Shown: positions 36,718-45,861 of the stretch, piece by piece
Layout of the letters: every line of letters starts with the position of its first letter
Numbering within the stretch: position 1 is the first letter of the stretch
The notes under the pieces: model-generated
Database searches by the model: none
Seen by the model: the letters and a program-made list of their open reading frames with translations, nothing else
Told to the model about the DNA's origin: nothing
Program-made: the position numbers and the translations under genes
Assembly: GCA_965207125.1 (NCBI GenBank)
Contig: OZ242263.1
Span: 1,550,001 to 1,614,000 of the forward strand
Origin: G965207125 sp965207125
Lineage (GTDB): Bacteria > Pseudomonadota > Alphaproteobacteria > Puniceispirillales > UBA1172
DNA: 64,000 nt
Direction of reading: 5' to 3'

Positions 36718-39700
36718 ATGCATATTCTCAGAGTTGAACAAAGCGGCGACCTTTACGCCGATGGCGAGGCGGTTGATCTAAATCAACCCGCTGCGAGAGC
36801 CGTTATTCTCACCGCTGCTGACAGTGATATTTTTCTTCTTTCGCAAGCTGTTGCAAAAACCGGGCGCGGCGAAAACGCGCTGCGCCTTGCCAATATCCTT
36901 AGCCTCACGCATCCATTTTCAATAGATCTCTATGTCGATAAAACCTTGCGCCACGCCAAGTTTATCATGGCGCGACTTTTGGGCGGCGCCAGCTACTGGT
37001 CTTATGGTTGCGAGACGTTGGCCAAGCTTGCGCGCGAATATTCTATTCCTCTCGCACTGGTGCCGGGGGATGGACGCCCCGACCCTGAACTCGATCGGCT
37101 ATCTACCTTACCTCATGATACACTTCGTTGCCTTGCTGCTTACGGCGACCACGGAGGAATTGATAACGCCATCGCTATGCTGGGTGCGATTGATGATATT
37201 ATTGATGGTGAAGCGAGCGCCCCGCCGCCAAAACCATTGCTCAAAGCCGGATTATATTGGCCGCAGGAAAATGTCGAGGATACCGAAAGCTTAAAGAAAA
37301 TCTGGGTAAGAGATAAAATCTTGCCTGACAAAATAGCAGCAGTCGTATTTTACCGCGCTTTTCTGCAAGCAGGGCAAACTGCACCGATTGACGCGCTTAT
37401 CAAATCTCTCACCGCGCGAGGAGTTGCGGTGATGCCAATATTCACCACGAGTCTTAAAGATACCGAATCCGCCGCGATTATCGCCGCGATTGTTGAGCAG
37501 GTAGCCCCGGCCGTTATTATCAACGCTACTGGATTCGCCGTATCAAACCCTGGGATGGCCGGCGCGAGAACCCTCGCACCACCACCGCCGTTTGATGCTT
37601 TAACCGCCCCAATTATTCAGGTTATGATGGCGGGCAATACTGAGCAGAATTGGGTGGAAAACGCCGCCGGGCTCAGCGCGCGTGATCTCGCTATGAATGT
37701 CGTCCTGCCCGAATTAGACGGGCGGATAATTAGTAGCCCGATTGCGTTCAAAACCGAACCCCAGGCAGATAAACTAACCCATGCTATGATCATCACCTCT
37801 ACCCCGCACCAAACTGGAATTGATCAGGCCGCGACATTGGCGGACGGCTGGCTGAAGCTCAACGAAAAGCCGCGCGATGAAAAACGCCTTGCGTTGATCT
37901 TGGCCAATTATCCCAATAAAGACGGGCGGCTGGCTAACGGAGTCGGGCTTGATACCCCCGCGAGTCTGGTATTGTTGCTAGAGGCGTTGATCGAGGCGGG
38001 CTATCGTGTCGATAACCCCCCGGCCACCACCACGGCTCTGATGGATGCCATCCTTGCCGCTCCAACTAATAGCGGCTTTACCTCACGTAAAACCGAGGCG
38101 TGGTTCGCGCTTGACGATTATCGCCAGATGTTCGCAGACTTGCCGCAAAAAACCCAAGATGACATAACGAAACGCTGGGGAGAACCTCAGGATGATCCGA
38201 TGGTTGGGGTGATGCCGCAAGGAGGTATTGGTTTTGCTTTGCCTGTCCTCATGCGCGGGCATGTGGTGATCGCTATTCAACCCGCTCGAGGGTATAATAT
38301 AGATCCGGTCGCGACCTTTCACTCGCCTGACTTGCCGCCGCCGCATAACTATCTTGCCTTTTATCTATGGTGTAGGCATCGTTTTGGGGCTGACGCTGTG
38401 ATTCATCTCGGCAAGCATGGCAATCTTGAATGGCTACCGGGTAAAGCTCTCGCCTTGAGCGCATCGTGTTTTCCTGAAGCTTGCCTTGGGCAAATCCCAA
38501 ATTTCTACCCATTTATCGTCAATGATCCTGGTGAAGGAAGCCAAGCCAAACGTCGGATGGCCTCTGTGGTTATAGATCATTTAACTCCGCCAATGACATT
38601 GGCTGATTCATATGGGGTTATGGCTGAACTCGAAATGGCAATGGATGAATATTACGAGGCCGCCGCCATCGACAAAAGGCGCAGTGAGATATTAATCACC
38701 ACGATTATCGATCTGGCCCGCCGCGCTGGTCTTGCTGAGGATTGCGGGATTGATCAGGATGACCTTGAGGATCAGAAACTTATCAAACTCGATAACTTCC
38801 TTTGTGAAGTAAAGGAAATGCAAATCAGGGACGGGTTACATATTTTCGGCCGTTCACCTGACACTCCCCAGCGTGATGAGCTGATCACCGCCATTTTGCG
38901 CGTGCCGCGAGGAGGAGGGGAGGGCGAGAATCAATCTATTCTACGCGCCTTAAGCGATGACCTCAGATTAGGTGAGGATTTCGATCCATTGACCGCGACG
39001 CGCGCTGAGGCGTGGCATGGCAAAAAACCACAACGATTAGCATCGGTTAGTTCCGCACCATGGCGAAGTATTGCTGATACGGTGGAGCGATTGAATATAG
39101 TGGCAGGGCGACTTATTCAAGGGAGCGAGAAGCCTGAAGAAGCGTGGCAGAAAACCGCTACGATCCTTACGGAGGCTTTGCCATCTGTTTGCGAGGCGGT
39201 GGTGCAGTCAGGCGCGTGTGAAATTACTAATCTTATGCGCGGGCTCGATGGCCATTACGTCCCGGCCGGCGCATCTGGTGCGCCAACCAGAGGGCGCCCT
39301 GAGGTCTTACCCACGGGGCGCAATTTTTTCTCGATTGATATCAGGGCCGTGCCAACACCCGCCGCGTGGAAAATCGGCTGGGCGTCCGCAGGCGCGCTGA
39401 TCGATAGATATTTGCTCGATCATGGCAACTATCCCACCGCCCTCGTTTTGTCGGTTTGGGGGACTGCCAATATGCGCACCGGCGGCGATGACCTCGCCCA
39501 AGCATTAGCTTTAATCGGTGTTAAGCCAGAATGGGATAGCGCGTCCAGACGTGTGACCGGATTTGAGGTTATCCCGCTATCGGTTCTCGGCAGACCTCGT
39601 GTGGATGTAACCTTGCGCACCTCAGGGTTTTTCCGCGATGCTTTTCCCGCTCAAATTGCCCTTTACGACAAAGCTATCAAAATGGTCGCCTCTCTCGATG

Positions 39701-40554
39701 AGTCGCCTCAGCACAATCCGATGGCCGCCAGAATAACCGGGGAGACCGAAAAACTTATCGAGGCTGGTTTTGATCAGACCACCGCCTCACGTCAAGCATC
39801 ATTCCGTGTCTTTAGTGCGCCGCCGGGGGCTTATGGCGCAGGATTGCAAACGCTTATCGATGAGAAAATATGGTCAAGCCGTGATGATTTCGCTGACGCG
39901 TTTTTAACTTGGGGAAGCTACGCCTATGGCGATGATAGTGCGGGGACTGATGAGCGCGATAGCTTGATCAGACGACTGACCGAAGCAGAGGCCGTCATCC
40001 ATAACCAGGATAACCGCGAGCATGATATTCTTGATTCGGACGACTATTATCAATTTGCCGGTGGGCTGGCTGCCACGGTGGCCAGTCTTAAAGGGCAAGA
40101 TGTACCTGTTTATATGGGCGATCACGCGCTTGCTGAAAGACCCGTGATTAGATCCCTTGCCGAAGAAATCGCACGGGTGGTACGTGGACGCGCCGCTAAT
40201 CCAAAATGGCTTAAAGGCGTCATGCGCCACGGATATAAAGGCGCTTTTGAAATCGCCGCCACCCTTGATTATCTATTCGCTTTCGCCGCCACGACCCGTC
40301 AAGTGCCAGACCATCATTTCGATGCTTTATTCTCTGCTTGGATAGACGATCAGCATGTCGCCAATTTCATCCAACAGAACAATATCCACGCTTGGGACGA
40401 TATTTTAGACCGTTTTCAGGAAGCCATGAGTAGAGGATTATGGCAGCCTCAGCGTAACTCAATTGCTGAAACACTGGAATTTCATCGAAAAAAACGCCAT
40501 AATACCGCCCAACCGATCACCGAAAATCAACCAGCGAATGGGGATGAACAATGA
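36718..40554 (+). CDS. cobN: Cobaltochelatase subunit CobN
   Basis: The 1278-residue large subunit that binds hydrogenobyrinic acid a,c-diamide and inserts cobalt, with CobS and CobT driving the reaction by ATP. It matches the CobN/BchH family throughout: LGGASYWSYGCETLAKLARE near residue 85, VIHLGKHGNLEWLPGKALAL near residue 560, NPKWLKGVMRHGYKGAFEIA near residue 1155 and HHFDALFSAWIDDQHVANFI near residue 1200. No cobS or cobT lies in the window; they may be elsewhere or be replaced by ChlI/ChlD-like subunits. It is flanked by cobW and cobO, and its stop overlaps the cobO ATG (ATGA). Confidence 0.93.
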   Translation: MHILRVEQSGDLYADGEAVDLNQPAARAVILTAADSDIFLLSQAVAKTGRGENALRLANILSLTHPFSIDLYVDKTLRHAKFIMARLLGGASYWSYGCETLAKLAREYSIPLALVPGDGRPDPELDRLSTLPHDTLRCLAAYGDHGGIDNAIAMLGAIDDIIDGEASAPPPKPLLKAGLYWPQENVEDTESLKKIWVRDKILPDKIAAVVFYRAFLQAGQTAPIDALIKSLTARGVAVMPIFTTSLKDTESAAIIAAIVEQVAPAVIINATGFAVSNPGMAGARTLAPPPPFDALTAPIIQVMMAGNTEQNWVENAAGLSARDLAMNVVLPELDGRIISSPIAFKTEPQADKLTHAMIITSTPHQTGIDQAATLADGWLKLNEKPRDEKRLALILANYPNKDGRLANGVGLDTPASLVLLLEALIEAGYRVDNPPATTTALMDAILAAPTNSGFTSRKTEAWFALDDYRQMFADLPQKTQDDITKRWGEPQDDPMVGVMPQGGIGFALPVLMRGHVVIAIQPARGYNIDPVATFHSPDLPPPHNYLAFYLWCRHRFGADAVIHLGKHGNLEWLPGKALALSASCFPEACLGQIPNFYPFIVNDPGEGSQAKRRMASVVIDHLTPPMTLADSYGVMAELEMAMDEYYEAAAIDKRRSEILITTIIDLARRAGLAEDCGIDQDDLEDQKLIKLDNFLCEVKEMQIRDGLHIFGRSPDTPQRDELITAILRVPRGGGEGENQSILRALSDDLRLGEDFDPLTATRAEAWHGKKPQRLASVSSAPWRSIADTVERLNIVAGRLIQGSEKPEEAWQKTATILTEALPSVCEAVVQSGACEITNLMRGLDGHYVPAGASGAPTRGRPEVLPTGRNFFSIDIRAVPTPAAWKIGWASAGALIDRYLLDHGNYPTALVLSVWGTANMRTGGDDLAQALALIGVKPEWDSASRRVTGFEVIPLSVLGRPRVDVTLRTSGFFRDAFPAQIALYDKAIKMVASLDESPQHNPMAARITGETEKLIEAGFDQTTASRQASFRVFSAPPGAYGAGLQTLIDEKIWSSRDDFADAFLTWGSYAYGDDSAGTDERDSLIRRLTEAEAVIHNQDNREHDILDSDDYYQFAGGLAATVASLKGQDVPVYMGDHALAERPVIRSLAEEIARVVRGRAANPKWLKGVMRHGYKGAFEIAATLDYLFAFAATTRQVPDHHFDALFSAWIDDQHVANFIQQNNIHAWDDILDRFQEAMSRGLWQPQRNSIAETLEFHRKKRHNTAQPITENQPANGDEQ

Positions 40555-41168
40555 CCGATAAACCTGATGACACCGAGCGCCATAATGTCAAAATGGCCAA
40601 GAAGAAAGCAGCTCGTGATCGAATAATGGAGTCTAAAACCATCGAAAAAGGCTTGATTATCGTCCACACAGGTAAGGGAAAAGGCAAATCATCGGCGGCG
40701 TTCGGGATGATTTTTAGGTGCATCGGGCATAAAATGCCCTGTGCGGTGGTTCAATTTATCAAGGGCGGGTTGTCCACTGGCGAGCGTGATCTTATCATGC
40801 AGAATTTCGCCGACATCTGCACTTTTCATACCATGGGTGAGGGGTTCACATGGGAGACTCAAGATAAGGAACGCGATATTGCTGCTGCGGCCGCTGCTTG
40901 GGATATGGCAAAAACTTTGATCGTGGACACACGCTATCAGATGGTATTGCTCGATGAGATCAATATTGCCATGCGCTATGGCTATGTGGATGAGGCTGAG
41001 GTGCTGGCATTTCTGGCCGCCCACAAGCCCCCCACAACGCATGTCGTGCTGACTGGACGTAATGCGAGCGACACACTGATCGAGGCGGCTGACCTCGTTA
41101 CTGAAATGACGCTGATCAAGCATCCTTTTCGCTCAGGAATAAAAGCCCAGCAAGGGGTCGAATTCTAG
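40551..41168 (+). CDS. cobO: Cob(I)yrinic acid a,c-diamide adenosyltransferase
   Basis: CobO (BtuR/CobA type) transfers the adenosyl group from ATP to reduced corrinoid. The 205-residue protein has an N-terminal helix rich in K and R, the P-loop HTGKGKGKSSAAFGM near residue 40, FIKGGLSTGERDLI near residue 75, GEGFTWETQDKERD near residue 100 and the acidic VLLDEINIAMRYG near residue 140; VVLTGRNAS and HPFRSGIKAQQGVEF complete the family pattern. Translation is coupled to cobN by a four-base overlap, and cobQ starts two bases after its stop. Confidence 0.95.
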   Translation: MTDKPDDTERHNVKMAKKKAARDRIMESKTIEKGLIIVHTGKGKGKSSAAFGMIFRCIGHKMPCAVVQFIKGGLSTGERDLIMQNFADICTFHTMGEGFTWETQDKERDIAAAAAAWDMAKTLIVDTRYQMVLLDEINIAMRYGYVDEAEVLAFLAAHKPPTTHVVLTGRNASDTLIEAADLVTEMTLIKHPFRSGIKAQQGVEF

Positions 41169-41170
41169 CC

Positions 41171-42637
41171 ATGACCGCCGCCATTATGGTGCAGGGCGTG
41201 GGATCAAACACCGGCAAATCGATTCTGGTTGCGGGGTTGTGCCGATATTTTGCAAAACAAGGGGTGTGTTGTGCACCTTTCAAGCCGCAGAATATGTCAA
41301 ACAATGCCGCTGTCACAGCTGATGGGGGCGAGATCGGACGGGCCCAGATGCTTCAGGCGCGGGCGGCAATGATCTCACCTCTGGCTGATATGAATCCAGT
41401 CTTGCTCAAACCCGAAACTGACCAAGGCGCGCAAATCATTGTCCAAGGCCAACGTTTTGCCACCATGCAAGCTGCTGAATATGGACAGCACAAAGCCAAA
41501 CTCATGCCGAAAGTTCTTGAAAGCTTTGAGCGGCTGAAAAAATCTGCCGATCTGATTATTGTCGAAGGTGCGGGAAGCCCTGCTGAAACCAATTTGCGCG
41601 ATGGCGATATTGCCAATATGGGATTCGCTGAGTGCGTTGATATTCCTGTTATTCTTATCGGTGATATAGATCGAGGGGGAGTGATTGCTTCACTGATCGG
41701 AACGCATGCGGTGCTTGATCGTGGAGACGCCGCTAGAATTAAAGGCTTTTTAATCAATAAATTTCGCGGCGACAAAGCGCTTTTCGAGGGGGCGATGACA
41801 ACTATCTCAGAGGCCACGGGTTGGTCAGGACTGGGGATTCTGCCGTGGTTCGATGACGCCCGAAAACTTCCTGCTGAGGATATTTTAGATCTTGAGCGAA
41901 AACACCCAACATCGCCAAACACCGATCAATACCATGTTGCGGTGCCGGTCATCCGTCGTATTGCCAATTTTGACGATATAGATCCCTTGATTGCCGACCC
42001 GGCTTTCAGGGTTACGCTGGTCCATCCTGGGCAGGCTTTGCCGCTTGATGCTGACATGGTATTGTTGCCAGGATCCAAATCTTCTCGCACCGATCTCAGT
42101 TTTCTCATCGAGCAGGGCTGGCATCATGACCTTACTGTGCTGCTGCGGCATGGGCGGAAGGTCATCGGTTTATGCGGTGGATTTCAAATGCTCGGTAACG
42201 CTATCCATGACCCTGATGGAATAGAAGGCGAGAAAGGCACAAGTTCCGGATTAGGGTTACTCGATATAGAAACAACACTCACCCCGCGCAAAACGCTCAC
42301 TCATAGCAGCGGCCTTGAGACATCAACCGGCGCGAAAGTTTCGGGCTATGAGATTCACCTCGGAACAAGTGATGGCGTCGATAGCGCAAGACCAATGATA
42401 AAATGTGATGATGGGCGTGAGGACGGCGCGTCTGATCAATCAGGACAAGTCGCAGGATGCTATATGCATGGTATTTTCGCGAGCGATACCTTCCGCGCCG
42501 CGTGGCTTACCCGCCATGGTCATAAGCCATCAGATATGGTTTTTGAGGCCGAGATCGACAGCACACTAGATAGTCTGGCTAAACACATCAGTGATCATAT
42601 AGATCTTGATCGTCTAGCTTTGATCGCGGGGCTTTAA
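41171..42637 (+). CDS. cobQ: Cobyric acid synthase
   Basis: Glutamine-dependent amidotransferase of 488 residues that amidates the b, d, e and g side chains of adenosylcobyrinic diamide. The N-terminal ATPase domain has QGVGSNTGKSILVAGLCRYF, FKPQNMSNNA and VEGAGSPAETNL; the GATase domain has VIGLCGGFQMLG with the catalytic cysteine near residue 335, SGYEIHLG and a final YMHGIFASDTFRAAWL. It follows cobO directly and meets cobD tail to tail with a four-base overlap. Confidence 0.95.
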   Translation: MTAAIMVQGVGSNTGKSILVAGLCRYFAKQGVCCAPFKPQNMSNNAAVTADGGEIGRAQMLQARAAMISPLADMNPVLLKPETDQGAQIIVQGQRFATMQAAEYGQHKAKLMPKVLESFERLKKSADLIIVEGAGSPAETNLRDGDIANMGFAECVDIPVILIGDIDRGGVIASLIGTHAVLDRGDAARIKGFLINKFRGDKALFEGAMTTISEATGWSGLGILPWFDDARKLPAEDILDLERKHPTSPNTDQYHVAVPVIRRIANFDDIDPLIADPAFRVTLVHPGQALPLDADMVLLPGSKSSRTDLSFLIEQGWHHDLTVLLRHGRKVIGLCGGFQMLGNAIHDPDGIEGEKGTSSGLGLLDIETTLTPRKTLTHSSGLETSTGAKVSGYEIHLGTSDGVDSARPMIKCDDGREDGASDQSGQVAGCYMHGIFASDTFRAAWLTRHGHKPSDMVFEAEIDSTLDSLAKHISDHIDLDRLALIAGL

Positions 42638-43662
42638 CTTTGCGCTACGAATCCTGCTAGCAATAGTACGATTACCATCGCGGCGATCACCGACCACATC
42701 GATCTTAGCCCAAGATACACATCATGCGTTGTCGCCGTTCGCCCGGGCGCGTTAAGCGCCTTGCTGCGGGTGATGCGGTTGCCGTATCGTCTGGTTCCTG
42801 CGAGAGACACATCAAGAAGCCCCGCCATCGCGGCCTCCGCCCAGCCGGCGTTCGGCGAGCGGTGCAATTGAGCATCACGCCACATCACCACAAAAGAGTG
42901 TTTTATTCGCAATGGCCTAACCGCTATTCCACACAGCGCGATTAGAAATCCACAAAGCCGCGCTGGAATAAAATTCGCTACGTCATCAAGCCTTGCAGCC
43001 GCGAAGCCAAAGGCGTAATACCGAGAGGATTTATACCCGATCATGCTATCGGCGGTGTTGATCATTTTATAAATACAAATTCCCGGCAAACCTCCGATTA
43101 GATAGTAGAATAATGGTGCAATGACGCCATCGGATAGATTTTCTGCTGTGGTTTCGATCGCAGCACGGCAGACTCCAGCCTCATCGAGGCTGTTAGGGTC
43201 GCGCCCGACAATTTTGCTCACTTCGCGTCTGGCCGCGGTAAGATCTTGGGTTTCAAGTGCGTGCGAGACCGCGCGAACATGTTTGTTAAGATCGCCACCT
43301 GCCAGTAAAATTGCAACAAAAACGCACTCGATAGCGGCGATAATAAAAGTGGGGGTTGGCGTCATTGCACCAAGCAGCAAGAGTGCCTCCGCGCCTGCTC
43401 CTACCCCCCATGCGAGGATGAGTAGAAAAGCAATGGCGATAAAGCCGAAAAACCGACGTTGCCGGCCCAAAAAAATGTGAGCGTTGCCATAGCGTTCTGT
43501 TGCTCTGATTAAAGCCCCAAACATCACCACCGGATGAGGCATGCGCCGCCATAGCAGGGGCGGGTCGCCAATCACCGCATCAAGCGTCAACGCTAGTGCT
43601 GCAATCATGCTGCGTGAAGCAAAACCAGCAGAGATAGTTATCGTGAGTGCGTCCATGGCCAT
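42634..43662 (-). CDS. cobD: Adenosylcobinamide-phosphate synthase
   Basis: CobD/CbiB inner-membrane enzyme that attaches aminopropanol (or its phosphate) to adenosylcobyric acid. The 342-residue protein has several membrane helices, LTLDAVIGDPPLLWRRMPHP-V near residue 30, IVGRDPNSLDEAGVCRAAIE near residue 145, ENLSDGVIAPLFYYLIGGLP near residue 170 and MINTADSMIGYKSSRY near residue 200. It is alone on the minus strand within the first half of the B12 region and converges on cobQ with a four-base overlap. The start may be the ATG at 43662 or the one two codons later. Confidence 0.93.
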   Translation of the reverse strand: MAMDALTITISAGFASRSMIAALALTLDAVIGDPPLLWRRMPHPVVMFGALIRATERYGNAHIFLGRQRRFFGFIAIAFLLILAWGVGAGAEALLLLGAMTPTPTFIIAAIECVFVAILLAGGDLNKHVRAVSHALETQDLTAARREVSKIVGRDPNSLDEAGVCRAAIETTAENLSDGVIAPLFYYLIGGLPGICIYKMINTADSMIGYKSSRYYAFGFAAARLDDVANFIPARLCGFLIALCGIAVRPLRIKHSFVVMWRDAQLHRSPNAGWAEAAMAGLLDVSLAGTRRYGNRITRSKALNAPGRTATTHDVYLGLRSMWSVIAAMVIVLLLAGFVAQS

Positions 43663-43900
43663 CAGACTATATTATCTTACCTAATTGTCCATTATCACAT
43701 TGCCTTGCCAAACGTTCCGTATTATATCTCATCAGACAGGGACCTCGTTAAAGGGGTGGAAGTAATTTCGATGGCGGCGGATTCGACGAAACAGCGGAGG
43801 CCAGAATCGGAGCCCGAAAACTCTTGCGGCCTTCTAGACCGCAAACTTCCCCCGACGCGTATGTTCCATCAACATAGAATCTCAAGTCGGAGGATATAAG
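43663..43900 (+). promoter_or_regulatory. 238-base intergenic leader between cobD and the cbiX operon
   Basis: No gene is supported here. The span must hold divergent promoters for cobD and for the DUF6732-cbiX-cobH run. A clear hairpin TTGCGG-CCTTCTAGA-CCGCAA lies at about 43823-43843, and GTTAAAGGGGTGGAAGT at about 43747-43763 recalls part of B12-riboswitch cores. I do not find the B12 box or the CTGCCCCCGC core, so I do not call a riboswitch. GGAGG lies before the ATG at 43901. Confidence 0.3.
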
Positions 43901-44104
43901 ATGACAAAAACACCTATCACAAAGCCGCTAAAGCATTTTGGTGGCGCTATTTTTTTCACGTTAGTTTTTAGTGTTAATCCGGTTTTGGCTCATTCGGGCC
44001 ATGTCATTGTGCAGGCGGGGCATAGCCATTGGCTCGTAGCTTTTGCCGTTCTGGGCGCATGTTTGATTCTGGCCTCCGCAATGGCACGAAAAAGGAAGAC
44101 TTAG
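43901..44104 (+). CDS. Small DUF6732-like membrane protein
   Basis: A 67-residue protein with an N-terminal signal-like hydrophobic segment (GAIFFTLVFSVNPVLA, likely cleaved), then HSGHVIVQAGHSHW, one transmembrane helix (LVAFAVLGACLILASAMA) and a basic end RKRKT. Short proteins with an AHxGH start and a GHxHW motif are found beside B12 genes in other alphaproteobacteria (annotated DUF6732, from memory). The histidines at the membrane surface suggest metal handling, perhaps cobalt, but that is inference. GGAGG precedes the ATG, and cbiX starts 15 bases after its stop. Confidence 0.65.
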   Translation: MTKTPITKPLKHFGGAIFFTLVFSVNPVLAHSGHVIVQAGHSHWLVAFAVLGACLILASAMARKRKT

Positions 44105-44119
44105 TTGGAAAATTCTATC

Positions 44120-45208
44120 ATGCCTCACGAGACGTCCCCTCGATATGGCGTTATGATTTGTGGGCATGGAAGCCGCTCACAGTCAGCTGTTAATGAATTT
44201 GCTGTCGTTATGCGGAAACTGCCAGAGCATTTTCCTGATTGGCCAGTCGCTTATGGATATCTTGAATTCGCAACCCCTATGATTAAAACCGGGTTAGATC
44301 AGCTCCGCGCGCAAGGCGTTAACCATATTCTTGCAGTACCAGGGATGCTGTTCGCCGCCGGACACGCTAAAAACGATATTCCATCAGTTCTCAATGATTA
44401 TGCTAAAGAACACAACATCACCATCAGCTATGGGCGCGAACTTGGCATTGATCTAAAATTACTTGCTGCGGCCGCTGATCGAATAAATGAGGCGATCGCC
44501 GTCGCCGACCGTGAGCATGGAGAAATAGGACGCCATGAAACCTGTCTTGTAGTGATTGGGCGCGGGTCCTCTGATCCTGATGCTAATTCCAATGTCACTA
44601 AAGTTGCGCGGATGCTGCTTGAGAGTCTGGGGCTTGGCTGGGTGGAAGTCGGGTTTTCAGGCGTCACCTTTCCCCTTGTCACGCCGTGTCTTGAGCATAG
44701 TGTGAAACTTGGCTTCAAGCGAATGATCGTGTTTCCGTATTTTCTGTTTTCAGGAATCCTTGTCGATCGAATCTATGGTTTTGCTGATGAGGTGGCTGTG
44801 CGCACCCCGCAGGTCAATTTCATCAAAGCCAGCTATCTTAACGACCATGATAACGTCATCGCTAGTTTCGTTGAGCGCGTTCATGAAATCCTCACTGGCG
44901 ATAACGCCATGAATTGTGCTCTGTGCAAATATCGTGCGGTGGTTCCCGGATTCGAGGATGAGGTTGGACTCGTTCAGGAAAGCCACCACCATCATGTCGA
45001 AGGCGGCGGACGCACCGCTCCGGGGTGCAATGTCGATGAGTGCGATTTATGCACAACGTTTTGCACCGGCGCGTGTCTCTTAAAACACCAGCATCCCCAC
45101 GATCATCACCATGAGCATGGACACGAGCACGGTCATCACCATCATCCTTATCCGCAAGCTGATCATCCGCTTGGGCCTAAATCGGTGCTGAACAGAAATA
45201 AACGCTGA
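44120..45208 (+). CDS. cbiX: CbiX-type sirohydrochlorin/precorrin cobaltochelatase with Fe-S motif and His-rich tail
   Basis: Class II chelatase of about 362 residues with two CbiX domains: MICGHGSRSQSAVNEF carries the first catalytic histidine and VPGMLFAAGHAKNDIP the second metal-site histidine. The C-terminal part has MNCALC, the MxCxxC motif that holds an iron-sulfur cluster in Bacillus CbiX, a second Cys-rich region (CNVDECDLCTTFC) and a long His-rich tail (about residues 335-355). It inserts cobalt early, before ring contraction. An upstream TTG at 44105 is possible, but ATG 44120 fits the family. cobH begins within its stop codon. Confidence 0.9.
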   Translation: MPHETSPRYGVMICGHGSRSQSAVNEFAVVMRKLPEHFPDWPVAYGYLEFATPMIKTGLDQLRAQGVNHILAVPGMLFAAGHAKNDIPSVLNDYAKEHNITISYGRELGIDLKLLAAAADRINEAIAVADREHGEIGRHETCLVVIGRGSSDPDANSNVTKVARMLLESLGLGWVEVGFSGVTFPLVTPCLEHSVKLGFKRMIVFPYFLFSGILVDRIYGFADEVAVRTPQVNFIKASYLNDHDNVIASFVERVHEILTGDNAMNCALCKYRAVVPGFEDEVGLVQESHHHHVEGGGRTAPGCNVDECDLCTTFCTGACLLKHQHPHDHHHEHGHEHGHHHHPYPQADHPLGPKSVLNRNKR

Positions 45209-45861
45209 TGGTTTCAATCATGGCAAGACAGTATCATTATCTCAAAGACCCTGAGGCGATTTATGAACTTTCCTTCGCACGTGTTTATAAAGCCGCCCCG
45301 CATCTTGAAACCCTCGATCCTGCCATCGCTAGCATTATTGCACGGGTAATTCATGCATCAGGCATGGCTGATGTTATTGATGATTTAGTTTATGCCGAGA
45401 GCCTAGCCGCCGTTGCAGCCACTGCGATTGCTGAAGGGGCGCCGATCTGTTGTGATTGCCGTATGGTTGCATCAGGGATCACCGCGACAGACAATCCTAT
45501 TATCATGACATTAAATGACCCCGAAACTTCGCGTGAGGCTAAACGTCTTGCCACCACACGCTCAGCTGCTGCAATCAATGGCTGGTGTGATCATTTGGAT
45601 GGTGCGATTGTCGCCATTGGTAATGCGCCTACGGCCTTATTTCATCTCCTCGAGAATCTGGCGGACGGCGGACCTAAACCAGCCGCGATCTTTGCTTTTC
45701 CTGTAGGGTTTGTTGGAGCCGCCTCATCAAAAGATGCGCTGATAGCAGCGGCGGGCGAAATCCCATTTATTACCTTGAAAGGCAGACGAGGGGGGTCCGC
45801 TATGACTGCGGCCGCCGTTAACGCGGCCGCGATCATCGCCGCCAAACGGGCGCGATCATGA
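45208..45861 (+). CDS. cobH: Precorrin-8X methylmutase
   Basis: CobH/CbiC moves the C11 methyl to C12, giving hydrogenobyrinic (or cobyrinic) acid. The 217-residue protein has the catalytic histidine in ARVIHASGMADVIDDL near residue 50, GAPICCDCRMVASGI near residue 80 and AIVAIGNAPTALFHLLENL near residue 132, followed by PVGFVGAASSKDAL. The ATG at 45208 shares a base with the cbiX stop; the ATG four codons later is an alternative. Its stop overlaps cobL by four bases, so the run is tightly coupled. Confidence 0.94.
   Translation: MVSIMARQYHYLKDPEAIYELSFARVYKAAPHLETLDPAIASIIARVIHASGMADVIDDLVYAESLAAVAATAIAEGAPICCDCRMVASGITATDNPIIMTLNDPETSREAKRLATTRSAAAINGWCDHLDGAIVAIGNAPTALFHLLENLADGGPKPAAIFAFPVGFVGAASSKDALIAAAGEIPFITLKGRRGGSAMTAAAVNAAAIIAAKRARS

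Noticed and set aside
43740..43900. Cobalamin riboswitch before the cbiX operon
   Set aside because: Only loose resemblances (TTAAAGGGG, GGTGGAAGT). The CTGCCCCCGC core and the B12 box are not there, so I report only an unexplained leader.
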